A DNA stretch of 64,000 nt, taken from the NCBI GenBank assembly GCA_027943335.1, contig BSBK01002802.1, positions 744,001 to 808,000 of the forward strand, written 5' to 3'. The notes under the pieces are model-generated. The model was given only the letters and a program-made list of their open reading frames with translations, had not been told where the DNA came from and made no database searches. Source of the stretch: Chamaecyparis obtusa (lineage: Eukaryota > Streptophyta > Pinopsida > Cupressales > Cupressaceae). The translations under genes and the position numbers were made by a program. This document shows positions 1 through 10,800 of this stretch, piece after piece. The number at the start of each line of letters is the position of its first letter. Positions within the stretch are counted from its first letter, which is position 1.

Positions 1-159
1 TTGGATGGATTGATATATAGATCTCAGTTTGAAATCATGAAAAATGTGAAATGCAATATATATAGATCTACAACAAGTTAAAACACACATGTGATAGACC
101 TATATATATAGTTTTTTGAATTTGAGTTTGAAAAATAAAAGTAAATTAAATTTAAATAC

Positions 160-288
160 CTATCACTTCCCAAAAGTAATGTTTGTTGTATTTTGTGTCT
201 CGAGCAGCGAAATGATTTTGACACCATTCAACAATTTCCTTTGAATTCTCTAACATGTTACCTAGAGAGATATATTTTTAACAATTTA

Positions 289-362
<74 letters not shown>

Positions 363-2417
363 GTGTACATGTTTAATGTAAAGTTTTAAATAGTCTAGTC
401 AAGTAAAAAAGTTGAATATCAAATGTATACATACACATACCTTGAAGTTCATGTTGTCGAAGTGCACGCTTCACACATGCTCCTGCTCCATCATGCTCTC
501 CTTTTCCATGTCCACTTTCAAAGAAGTTCCAAACAAACTTAACGTTGTGTCTAGCATGTTGCATGGCTAACCAATTAAAGGCTTTTGCAGACTTAAATTG
601 ACCTACAATTCAAATAAATACAAAAATGTATTTATGTGACACATAAATATATCTAGAATTGAGAAAATTTAAAAGAAAATTTATATAATGCACACGTACT
701 TACCTGCACATCCATCAGACCAGATCCAATGTTGCAAAGCATTTATCCCACAACTCACAAGATTGTTGAAAAACATGTTGAAACAATGAGCCACATAGCT
801 CCTATCATGAACCCTGTCATCACTAATATAGAAATGAACCTCCTTGATGATAATGCATTCATTTTGATCTATACCGTCTATCTCATCCAAATCATATTCT
901 GCATGTCTATAGGTCACATGCACAAATATTGCAACTTGATCAGAATGATAATATTGAGACTGGATCTCCTTTTGAGGGGAAAATGTATAGTTCTCCACAA
1001 AATCTACAACTGAAAGAATACAACCAGGTGGGAAACAATTTTTGGAATCACAAAACTGTTAAGATTGCCATCGTGCACCATGACAATGTTGGATATGTGG
1101 ATAAATCATAGATTGAAATCTGTCCATGAACTGAAGGTATGGTAATTCACTCTCCTTTAATGTAATTTTTTTTTATTCACCTCCTGTCTTCGTTTGGTAT
1201 ATCTCATATTCAAATCTCTTCCACTGGACTGGTATTGTAACATCAATATTATCAAATTGTAAAGGAAATTTATGCAAATTTCCACAATTATTGCATTCAT
1301 TTTTTATACAATGGACATTGAATTCATCTGAATCTTCTGATTTATCACATAAAATGGACTTTACAAATTCTGTTGTACTTCCAGTAACCATATCTAGATT
1401 AAGTATTGCCATAACCCTTTTATATGATTGCAAGTATAAGTGAAACTCAACATGATTTCGACAACAACATGTTTCATGAACTTTATTTATGCGTACGAAG
1501 CAAGGGTGCAACATCTCAAACATTCTCTGACCTATTTTCACATCTAAAAATCCATGCTTGAATGCTTCAAACAATTCACTTTGTGCAGTATCGACAAAAT
1601 GTTTTGGATGTGAAATCTTCATACCGGTCTCTTCATCATTCATTTGTATAGTGTCCCTTCTATTGGAAGAAACATGAGAGTGGTTGGTCCAAAAATCAAT
1701 CACCCATCTTCTTACATTTTTAGAAATTTTGTCTTTACGGGGAAGTCTACAAATCTGTACCCAATTCTTTTCAATATCCATATCCAACATATTTCTCCTC
1801 CTAATATATCTCTGTACAGTTCTTTGAGATACCTTGAGTAAATCAAAAATTGCTCAAACTTGATTTCTATGTGTCAATTTCTTGCTAGTTATCATAGTCA
1901 TCAAGGCTCTTCTAGCCGCATTTGAATCTGGTCCTTTATGATCTTCCCTGTTAACAATGTTCAGTGCATCTTGTAAATTTTGAATTATTGTCTCTTTTAC
2001 TTTACCTCCTCCAATTTTCCTATTATCAATACCCAACAACTCCAAAACCAGAGTCATTTCTTTTTTCTTGAATAACTTTGCAAACAATTGTGCTTTTCCC
2101 ACCAAAGATTTACTCTCAAAATATTCCATCCACATGTGTTTGAGATGCAATTTAATGGTGCTTTCAGGTACCAAGTGTTCCGATTCAATTTGACTAATAA
2201 GTGATTCCTCATTCATGTCCATCAAATTCTGCATTATAGGAAAAAAATGTATACTTCGACTACTACCAATACCCTCTCCTAGTTAAGTTGCACCTTCTAC
2301 AACGATAGGTTCTTCTTCAACATCGACCGGTTGCTCTTGTACATGTTTCGTATGACCTTTCATTTGGTCATCCCTTTTACGATCATACTTCCTTGTTCTA
2401 GTCCTTTTATTTCCCAT
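160..2417 (-). pseudogene. Transposase-like gene, N-terminal half, decayed
   Basis: Starts at an ATG at 2417 (MGNKRTRTRKYDRK) and reads leftward. Exon 1 (2417 to about 1181) has in-frame stops at 2283-2285 (TAA) and 1854-1856 (TGA). After the second stop comes a helix-turn-helix-like segment (LLKVSQRTVQRYIRRR) and a cysteine-containing stretch (HETCCCRNHVEFHL). The next block (about 1150-704) has a TAA at 1059-1061, then VDFVENY, IQSQYYHSDQV and HWIWSDGCAG. Exon 4 (602-441) gives QFKSAKAF and NFFESGHGKGEHDGAGA. Exon 5 (261-160) gives EIVEWCQNHF and YFWEVI. The last three junctions have GT/AG borders and are phase 1. From memory, a poorly described plant and invertebrate family shares the SDGC-Q-(F/Y)K and GHGKG-x-DG motifs. 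I infer a DDE-like nuclease core (VDF, SDG, GHGKGEHDG). The C-terminal half would lie left of base 1. The join near 1150-1181 is too short for a normal intron and may be a deletion. Confidence 0.6.
291..358. repeat. (AT)n microsatellite
   Basis: About 68 bp of perfect alternating AT. It lies in the intron between exons 4 and 5 of the minus-strand transposase-like pseudogene. Such a tract is self-complementary and length-unstable. Confidence 0.97.
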
Positions 2418-3479
2418 TCCTCAAATATCTAAGCAAGATTTTTTTTATTGTCTTACTATTTCATCGCTAAAAAACTTGTCTTCAAATTTCTTCAAAACCA
2501 AAATATCTTTATAACTTCACCCAAAAAATTACTTGCTGCTTCAAAATATCCTTATATCCTAAAATAAGAATGTAAATTCGCAATTGATATATATTTTTTT
2601 TAAAACATCACACACATATATAGCCTTCAGATTGAAAAGGCGGGTCACCCATGCGACCGGTCATGAGGGGCCGACCATTTAGGGGACTCGGCCGAGTCAT
2701 CCTAAGTGGCATGCCAACTTGGCAGCCAAAACTTCAAAAACACCCAAAATTGCACTTCTGGTGTTTTTTTCTCTTCTGCAAATTAAAAATTTCAAAAAAC
2801 TAAAACTACCCTTTTGTAGATCTCGAAACTACAATTCTGGACATGTAAATTTTATATAATTTGAATTAGAAAATGTTAAACAAATTTGTAAAAAACTACA
2901 TGTAGGTATATAAAGGTTTGAGAAGTCGCTGATTCGATAAATTAAAAAAAATAGAAAATCACTTAAAAAAATAAAAAAATAATATGTGGCACTAGAGAAG
3001 AGAATCTTCTTCAAGAATATATAATTTATTTGGATTTTGGAATAATTTTGATAGGTGAAAAGTGGCAGGAGGCAAAAATTGTTGATTTCGTGTAAGTTGT
3101 ACTTTGAATACTTATAACGGGCAAATTATAGATCGAAAACACTTCTTTCCTTTTTCTTGCACTAGGTATACATATAATCTAAAACATATTTTTAAATTGG
3201 AGGAAAAAATAATTTTTTACTTATAATTATTTGACGGGAGGTAAACCCCCTGATTTGCTGTATTTTCAGGACATGAAAAATAGACCTTAAAAATTAAAAA
3301 AATATATTAATTTATGTCTAAAATAATTTTTAAAAATTATAGGCATAAAATTCATCTTATTTTACACATTTCATCAGTTTACATCATCTTCAAATTCTCA
3401 ACAGAAATTTGACTTTTATGCCCTTGAAGTTTTTCAGTTTTTGTGTTGTTAGCCTCTTCCTTTGTAAAAGGGTGACAAC
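2418..3479. other. AT-rich stretch, no gene seen
   Basis: No coding frame with recognisable content. A short GC-richer island at about 2636-2712 (GGTCATGAGGGGCCGACC) stands out from the flanking A/T runs. The right part probably includes the 3' untranslated region of the LINE, but I could not fix its 3' end, poly-A tail or target-site duplication. Confidence 0.5.
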
Positions 3480-6190
3480 TTATTGTGCTTTTACCCATAT
3501 GTGAGTGACATGGCTTTCTTCAAAGGAATTCATTAAAAAATTTATTTTGTTGATGATGTGTTCTATAGTCCAAGAGCTGTCAGACTTCCCTTTTATGACG
3601 TTGATTATATTTAGTGAGTCCCCTTCCAACCATAATTTCGTGCATCCCAGATCTTTCGCCATCATAACCAAATAAAGAGCAGCTTCAGCCTCTGCCAGGT
3701 GGCTAGTGTGAATTCCTAGCAGGACAACAACCACTCCTAAACAGTTTCCAGCATTATCTCTTATAATCCCTCCACCTCCAGCCCTTCCAGGATTTCCCTT
3801 CGCTGAGCCATCAAAGTTCCCTTCAAACCATCCATAGGGAAGAGTCGTCCACATAACATTATCTCTAGGATTCTGATTCTGGCTCTTCTTTAGTCTCTCC
3901 CACGTGATAATATTGTCCTTCTCAAGTTGAGGATCCCAAAGACTACTATCTTTCCTTCCCATACTTCTGTAGTTTTCCATTATACTTCTAGTTACGAAAC
4001 TAGCAACCACTGAAGGAGGGACCTTTTTCTCTCTAAATATTCTATTATTCCTCTCCTTCCAGATAATCCAAGTAAAGTGGGGAAAGACAATTTTCTAGAT
4101 ATTCCTAGCATTTTTGTCATTGAAAGGACTCTGCCATTGCTGGAAGAACTCCTAGATAGAGTTAGGTTTCACCCAATTGAACTCAAGGGAAGACATAGTA
4201 GTGTCCCACACCTCTCTAGTGAAAGAATAGTGTATCATAAGATGATTGCAATTCTCAACTTCTTGACAACACAGGGCACATCTATTAGGCATTTGAAACC
4301 CTCTTCTCAAAAGATTGTCTTGTGTGAGGATTTTATTCTGAACAAGCAGCCAAAAGAACATGTTAATTTTAGGCGTAAGGTCCTTATTCCATACCTGTGC
4401 CCATAAAGGCTGAGCCTCATTAGGGAGGAGAAGCAACGAAGCAGAAGCAACCAAGAACTTACCAGAAGTCGCCGGACCCCAAATAATTTTATCAGCCTCA
4501 TTTTCTCTAATAAACTAATTATTTAATTGTTTATTCACTTCTTTAAATTTGATATCCTTCAGCCCAAGGTCTATCCATTCTTCATTTTTCCAGTAATCAC
4601 TAAAAAATTCTACTATAGTGTCTTTACAATCTTGAATAGCATTCCCCCACTCTTCATTCTCTATAATAGGCTTCTCTGACATCCATTTATCATTCCAAAA
4701 AAGAATTTTTCTGCCATTTCCCAGCTTCCAAATAGCTCCTTTGCTAATGAGATTCTTGCCTTTACTTATATTATTCCAAACAAAAGATCCCTGGATATCA
4801 TTTTGAGTTTGGAGCATTCCTTCAAGATTACTAAGATAATATTTCCTTTTCATTATCATATTCCATTCTTTCTCATCTTCAAAGATTCTCCAACATTGCT
4901 TTGCTAGGAGAGCTTTATTGGTATAATTGATGCTCCTTATTCCCAGACCCCCCATCTTTTTGGGCTTACAAATCTTCTCCCATGCCACAAGGCTAAGTCT
5001 CTTTTTCTCTTCCACTCTAGACCACAGGAACCTTTTTTGGATCTTCTCTATTAAGTCAAATAACTTATTAAGTCAAAAAACTTTTGAGGTATTTTGAATA
5101 GGCTAAGGGCATAGACCGGAAGATTTTGCAAAGTAGCCTTCAGCAACTGAACTTTCCCAGCTTGACTGAGAATCGCCCCTTTCCAAACCACCAATTTTGA
5201 TTGAAATCTATCAAGGATTTCATTCCAGAAATTAGCCTCCAGTTTCAAGCACAGTGGCAGACCAAGATATGTGTTCGGGAGGCTTCCCATCTTGCACCCA
5301 AGGATTGCAAAGATTCTATTCATTCTGGCTTCAAAAGTATTGAAGAAAAATAGGGCACTCTTCTCCCAATTTATGATTTGACCTGTGGCATTAGCATACA
5401 CATTTAACACCTTTTTCATATTCCTCCCCTCTTTAACAGTAGATTCTCCCATCAGAATTGTATCATCAACAAATTATTCATGCGAGCAGACAATCCCTCC
5501 AGAGGCCGGATGTAAACCCGAAATCATACCTTGAGACACCTGAAGGGAAAGGAATCTCCCCAGACATTTCGCCATGATAGCAAAAAGGATAGGTGATATA
5601 GGATCACCTTGACGTAACCCTCTGGAAGGTCTGAAGAAAGGAGAGGATCCCCCATTCACAATCACCGATGAAGAAATAGTAGTCACAAGTTGCATAATAA
5701 TTTTAATCACTTCCTCATCAAAACAAAATGCTTGAAGAATTTTCATAAGAAACTCCCAATTAACTCTATCATAGGCTTTTGATAGGTCAAGTTTCATAAG
5801 GAACCCCTATTTCCTCAATTTTTCCAGTGAATGAATAATCTCATGAACAACCATGATCGAGTCCAGAATTTGTCACCCCGGCACAAAACCATTTTGTTGG
5901 GGGGAAATGAGATGAGGGAGGATCTTGAGAATCCTAGAAGTCATAACTTTAAATATAATCTTATACAAAGAGTTACAAAGACTAATAGATCTAAAGCTGT
6001 CAGCTATGTTAGCTCCCAGCTTTTTGGGTATTAGAGCTATGAAGGTGGAGTTGAGCTCTTTAAGCATAGCTTTAGAACCATAGAATTCTTTCACAGCACC
6101 ACAGATATCTTCTCCAATAATTTTCTAGAAGTGTTGAAAGAAAAACATTTGAAAGCCATCCGGCCCAGGGAATTTTTCACCTTCAAAGGA
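3480..6190 (-). pseudogene. LINE ORF2 reverse transcriptase, zf-RVT and RNase H, broken
   Basis: Continuation of ORF2, now in at least six pieces. The RT is recognised by FIALIPKK, FRSISLCNSLYKII, LDLSKAYDRVNWEF, GLRQGDPISPILF and the catalytic FVDD near 5465. A TAA stands two codons before FVDD, at a position where plant L1 elements often have Gln. A zf-RVT region (KINMFFWLL, CALCCQEVENCNHL) lies at about 4454-4152. An RNase H domain (FDGSAKGNPGRAGGGGIIRD, then AEAAL and LEGDS) lies at about 3900-3500. The stops show the element can no longer make a full ORF2 protein. Confidence 0.88.
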
Positions 6191-7576
6191 CTAGATAGCC
6201 TTAAAAATTTCCTCCTTCGAAGGAATAGATTTGAGAAAGAGATTATCCTCAGCCTCCAATAGCGTGGGAATGGAGCTCAGCAAATAATTTTGATCATCAT
6301 GATTGAGACCTTGTTCTCTAGAAAGGATCGAAGCAAAATGGCCCATCATATCTTTCCTTATCCCTTCCTCTTTATCAAGAGTGCCCCTTTGGGTAATCAA
6401 AGAGTTGATTCTATTCATAGCCTTGTGTTTCATCGCTATTAAATGGAAGAATTTGGTATTTCTGTCACCCGCTTTCAGCAAAAGAAACATGGATCTCTGT
6501 CTCCAAAATGTTTCCTCTTTAGATATGATATTATGGTAATCAGGAAGGATAATATTTTCTTCTTTTCTAGTATCTTTAGTCAACCCTATACTCTGTATCT
6601 TATCTTGAATTTCTTTAAGGTCCATTTGAATTTTTCTTTTAGTTTGGAAGATATCTCCAAAGACATCCTTATTCCATTGTCTAACTTTAGATTTGATATT
6701 AACCATTTTTTTTGCCACTTGGAACATTGCCTTTCCTTCCACTTTAATACTCCACCACTCCTTTACTTTATTTTTGAAATCAGGGTGATTCAACCACATT
6801 TTCTCCATTCTGAAAGGAGTATTACCTTTTCCTCTGAAGGAATTAGCTATAAAGGAAATAGGATAGTGATCTGACCCAATACTATTAAGAGCACAAAGAG
6901 AGCAAGAAAAAATAGCAATCCAACCATGAGAGACAAGGACTCTATCAAGCTTGAGCTGAATGAGATCCACTCCCACTCTCTTATTTGTCCAAGTATAATC
7001 AATTCCTTCGAGGTCAACATCCAACAAAACTTCATTAGATATGAAATCCATAAAATCTACCCTACTATCCACTTGGGTAATGTTCCCTCCTTTCTTTTTA
7101 GCTTCTTTTAGGGGAGTATTGAAGTCTCCCATCATCATCCAGTTATCATCTAGGTAATCTTTTCTTAAGTCATGAAGCCTTTTCCAGAGATTAAGACAAC
7201 CAGTTTTAGTATTTGGGGCATACACATTAATCAGAGTCCAGGAAAACTTGTCCTTGATACTGCTAACTTTAACTACCAGGAAGTTCTTGTCTTCTTTCAA
7301 TAGATCACAAGTGAAGCTTTTGGTATTCCAAAAAATGGCCAAGCCTCCAGAAGCCCCATCAGCATCACTACTAAACTTATCCCCATTCTTCAGCAAATTA
7401 ATTTTAACAATGTTATCTTTAACCAATTTAGTTTCTTGAATAAGAAAAATATCAGGCTTAGAATCTCTAACTAGGTTCCTAATAACATCTTGTTTATGAG
7501 GACTATTGAGACCTCTAATGTTCCAAGATAAAATCTTCATTAAAAATTTGGAGGACAGACTTGATCGATGGTACAT
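6191..7576 (-). CDS. LINE ORF2 endonuclease region
   Basis: An open frame of 461 codons holding the endonuclease/exonuclease/phosphatase domain that nicks target DNA in LINE retrotransposition. Visible motifs in order: SWNIRGLNSPHKQ near residue 17, QETK near 49 (catalytic Glu), GDFNTPL near 148, and SDHYPI near 232 (catalytic Asp-His). A basic linker follows up to the start of the RT. Translation could start at 7576 or at 7540, the ATG that overlaps the ORF1 stop. The frame ends at a TAG where the RT begins, so this part is intact but belongs to a broken ORF2. Confidence 0.9.
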   Translation of the reverse strand: MYHRSSLSSKFLMKILSWNIRGLNSPHKQDVIRNLVRDSKPDIFLIQETKLVKDNIVKINLLKNGDKFSSDADGASGGLAIFWNTKSFTCDLLKEDKNFLVVKVSSIKDKFSWTLINVYAPNTKTGCLNLWKRLHDLRKDYLDDNWMMMGDFNTPLKEAKKKGGNITQVDSRVDFMDFISNEVLLDVDLEGIDYTWTNKRVGVDLIQLKLDRVLVSHGWIAIFSCSLCALNSIGSDHYPISFIANSFRGKGNTPFRMEKMWLNHPDFKNKVKEWWSIKVEGKAMFQVAKKMVNIKSKVRQWNKDVFGDIFQTKRKIQMDLKEIQDKIQSIGLTKDTRKEENIILPDYHNIISKEETFWRQRSMFLLLKAGDRNTKFFHLIAMKHKAMNRINSLITQRGTLDKEEGIRKDMMGHFASILSREQGLNHDDQNYLLSSIPTLLEAEDNLFLKSIPSKEEIFKAI

Positions 7577-7695
7577 TGTCTACCATCTACTATGTTTTGT
7601 TTAGCTTCTTGTTCTCTCTGATCCTTCTCAGAAGCTCTACCCCTTTCTCTTTTAGGAGTTCCTATATCCACCTTTTGTTGTTGTCCTCTTGATAG
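7540..7695 (-). pseudogene. LINE ORF1 C-terminal fragment
   Basis: About 50 codons of a lysine- and glutamine-rich, basic C-terminus (includes RERGRASEKDQREQEAKQ), ending in TAA at 7540-7542. This TAA overlaps an ATG of ORF2 as TAATG (7542-7538). Such overlaps are known in LINEs that translate ORF2 by termination-reinitiation. The rest of ORF1 is missing through 5' truncation. The nucleic-acid-binding role is inferred from position and composition only. Confidence 0.6.
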
Positions 7696-7892
7696 AAAGT
7701 AAGTTACTTTCAATGGAAAGTCAACTTTGACTTTCGATAGAAACCTAGGTCAGCCTATTTGGTGTCATTTCGGGTTAATAATGATTACATATAAATAAAT
7801 GTATACTTTTCTCATTTCATTAATCCGAAGCTATAAAATAATTTGCATTTACGAGAAGGAAGACATTTTGGCACAGAACAATTTTGTAAGTT
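7696..7892. other. Short spacer with palindromic ACTTTCGATAGAAAGT-like motifs
   Basis: Between the LINE 5' end and the plus-strand gene. At 7690-7745 are several variants of an ACTTTCNATNGAAAGT palindrome. Related motifs recur at 38070-38215. The remainder is the presumptive 5' flank of the plus-strand transposase-like gene; no clear TATA box was picked out. Confidence 0.4.
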
Positions 7893-10800
7893 GTGATGGG
7901 AAATAAAAAGAGAAGGCTGAACAAGAGTACACGACATTATTCAGAAGAGGTTGAACAAAGACTATGTGAAGAATCACGAAAAAGATATTATCGTAGGAAA
8001 CAAGGTATGTCTAAGTTGTCTCTCTCTAGATATTTTAAGTTGATGGTCAGGACTTGTCTTAATGTTCATCATGTAAATATGATATTGTAATACCTAATTT
8101 TAGAGCTAATTAGACCTAATAAGACTAATTATTAGTAATTGGGACCTATTAGGACCAATTAGAGGTCTAACTAGACCTATTAGGACCAAGTAGACCTAAC
8201 TAGGACCTATTAGGACCAATTAGACCTATTAGGACTTGTTAGTATAACCAATTAGATGTATTAGGACCTATTAGGTCCAAATAGACCTAACTAAACCTAG
8301 CTAGACCTATTAGGACCAATTAGACAGGTAACTAGACCAATTAGGACCTATTAGGAACAATTAGGACCTATTAGACTTAACTAGACCTAACTATAGACCT
8401 ATTTGGTCCTATTAGACCAATTAGGACCAATTAGACCTAACTATCTACCTAATTAGGACCTATTAGACCAATTAAGACCAATTACCTGACCTATTAGGAC
8501 CTATTAGGACCAATTAGACCTATTAGGACCAATTAGAGGTTTAACTATCTACCAATTAGACCTAACTAGATAGGTATTAGGACCTATTAGGACCTATTAG
8601 ACCTAACTATGACCTAACTATGACCTATTAGGACCTATTAGACCTAACTACACTTGACTAGGACCTATTAGGACCAATTAGACCTAATTAGGACCCAATT
8701 AGACCCAATTAGACCTAATTAGAGCCAATTTGACCTATTATGACCAATTAGGACCCAATTAGACCCACTAAGACCCAATTAGGACACAATTACACCCAAT
8801 TAGACCTATTTTTACTTAATATGAACCTAGTTAGACCAATTAGACATAATATGAACCTATTAGGACCTAATATGACCTATTAGAACCCAATTAGACTTAA
8901 TTAGACCAATTAGGACCTAATTAGATATAATATGAACTTATTAGGACCTAATATGACTTATTAGGACCCAATTAGACTTAATTAGACTAATTCTAGGACC
9001 TAATTACACATAATATGAACCTAAATTAGGACCTAGAATATGACCTATTAGGACCCAATTAGACTAAATTAGACCAATTAGGACCTAATTAGACTTAATT
9101 AGACCAATTAAGACGTAATTAGACTTAATTAGAACAATTAAGACCTAATTTGACTTAATTAGACCAATTAGGACCTAATTAGACTCAATTCTAGACCAAT
9201 TAGGACCCAGTTAGACCAAATTAGACCTATTAGGACCAATTAATGATTAGACTAATTAGGACCTAATTAGACTCAATTCTAAACCAATTATGACCCAATT
9301 AGACCCTATTAGACCTATTAGGACCAATTAGACCAATTGAGACCTAATTAGACTTAATTCTAGACTAATTAGACCAATTAGGACCTAATTAGACTTAATT
9401 CTAGACCAATTAGACCAATTAGGACCAATTAGGACCTAATTAGACTCAATTACACCAATTAGGACCTAATTAAACTTAATTATAGACTAATTAGGACCAA
9501 TTAGTGCCTATTTATACGTAATTAGACTTAATTAGACTAATTAAGACCTAATTTGACTTAATTAGACCAATTAGGACCTAATTAGACTCAATTTTGGACC
9601 AATTAGGACCTATTAGGACCCAATTAGCCCTGTTAGGACCAATTAGGACCTAATTAGACTCAATTCTAGACCTATTAGGACCCAATTAGACCTATTAGTA
9701 ACAATTAGGACCTAATTAGACTTAATTCTAAACTAATTAGACCAAATAGGACCAATTAGGACCTAATTAGACCAATTAGGACCAATTAGGACCTAATTAG
9801 ACTCAATTAGACCAATTAGGACCTAATTAGACCTAATTCTAGACCAATTAGGACCTATTAGAACTAATTAGGACCTATTTATACCTAATTAGACTTAATT
9901 AGACCAATTAAGACCTAATTTGACTTAATTAGACCAATTATGACCCAATTAGACTCAATTCTAGACCAATTAGGACCTATCAGGACCCAATTAGACCTAT
10001 TAGAACCAATTAGGACCTATTAGACCAATTAGGACCTAATTAGACTCAATTCTAGACCAATTAGGACCTATTAGGACCCAATTAGACCTATTAAGACCAA
10101 CTAGGACCAATTAGGACCAATTAGACCAATTATGACCTAATTAGACTTATTTATAGACCAATTAGACAAATTAGGACCTAATTAGACTTAATTCTAGACC
10201 AATTAGACCAATTAGACCAATTATGACCAATTAGACCAATTAGGACCAATTAGGACCTAATTAGACTCAATTAGACCAATTAGGGCCTAATTAGACTTAA
10301 TTCTAAACCAATTAGGACCTATTAGGACCAATTATAACTAATTAGGACTAATTAGGACCTATTTATACCTAATTAGACTTAATTAGACCAATTAAGACCT
10401 AATTTTACTTAATTATCTACCAATTAGGACCTAATTAGACTCAATTCTAGACCAATTAGGACCTATTAGGATCCAATTAGACCTATTAGGACCAATTAGG
10501 ACCAATTAGGACCAATTAGAACCTAATTAGACTCAATTAGACCAATTAGGACCTAATTAGACTAAATTAGACCAATTAGGACCTAATTAGACTTAATTCT
10601 AGACTAATTAGGCCAATTAGGACCAATTAAAGACCAATTAGACATAATATGAACCTATTAGGACCTATTAGGACCCAATTAGACTTAATTAGACCAATTA
10701 GGACATAATTAGACATAATATGAACCTATTAGGACCTATTAGGACCCAATTAGACTTAATTAGACCAATTAGGACCTAATTAGACATAATATGAACCTAT

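Larger units (their letters stand above)
3480..7695 (-). mobile_element. L1-type LINE retrotransposon, 5'-truncated
   Basis: A plant L1-clade non-LTR retrotransposon on the minus strand. In order it shows the end of ORF1, an apurinic-type endonuclease, reverse transcriptase, a zf-RVT zinc-binding region and a C-terminal RNase H. The 5' end stops abruptly at about 7695 within ORF1, as expected from incomplete reverse transcription. The RT to RNase H part is broken by stops, so this is a dead copy. The exact 3' end was not located. Confidence 0.92.

Noticed and set aside
193..381. 62-codon ORF with a (YI)n tail
   Set aside because: It is the (AT)n microsatellite translated. The strand with splice-compatible coding content here is the minus one.
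3000..3480. LINE poly-A tail and target-site duplication
   Set aside because: Several A/T runs occur, but no clean tail or matching duplication with the 7695 side could be established.
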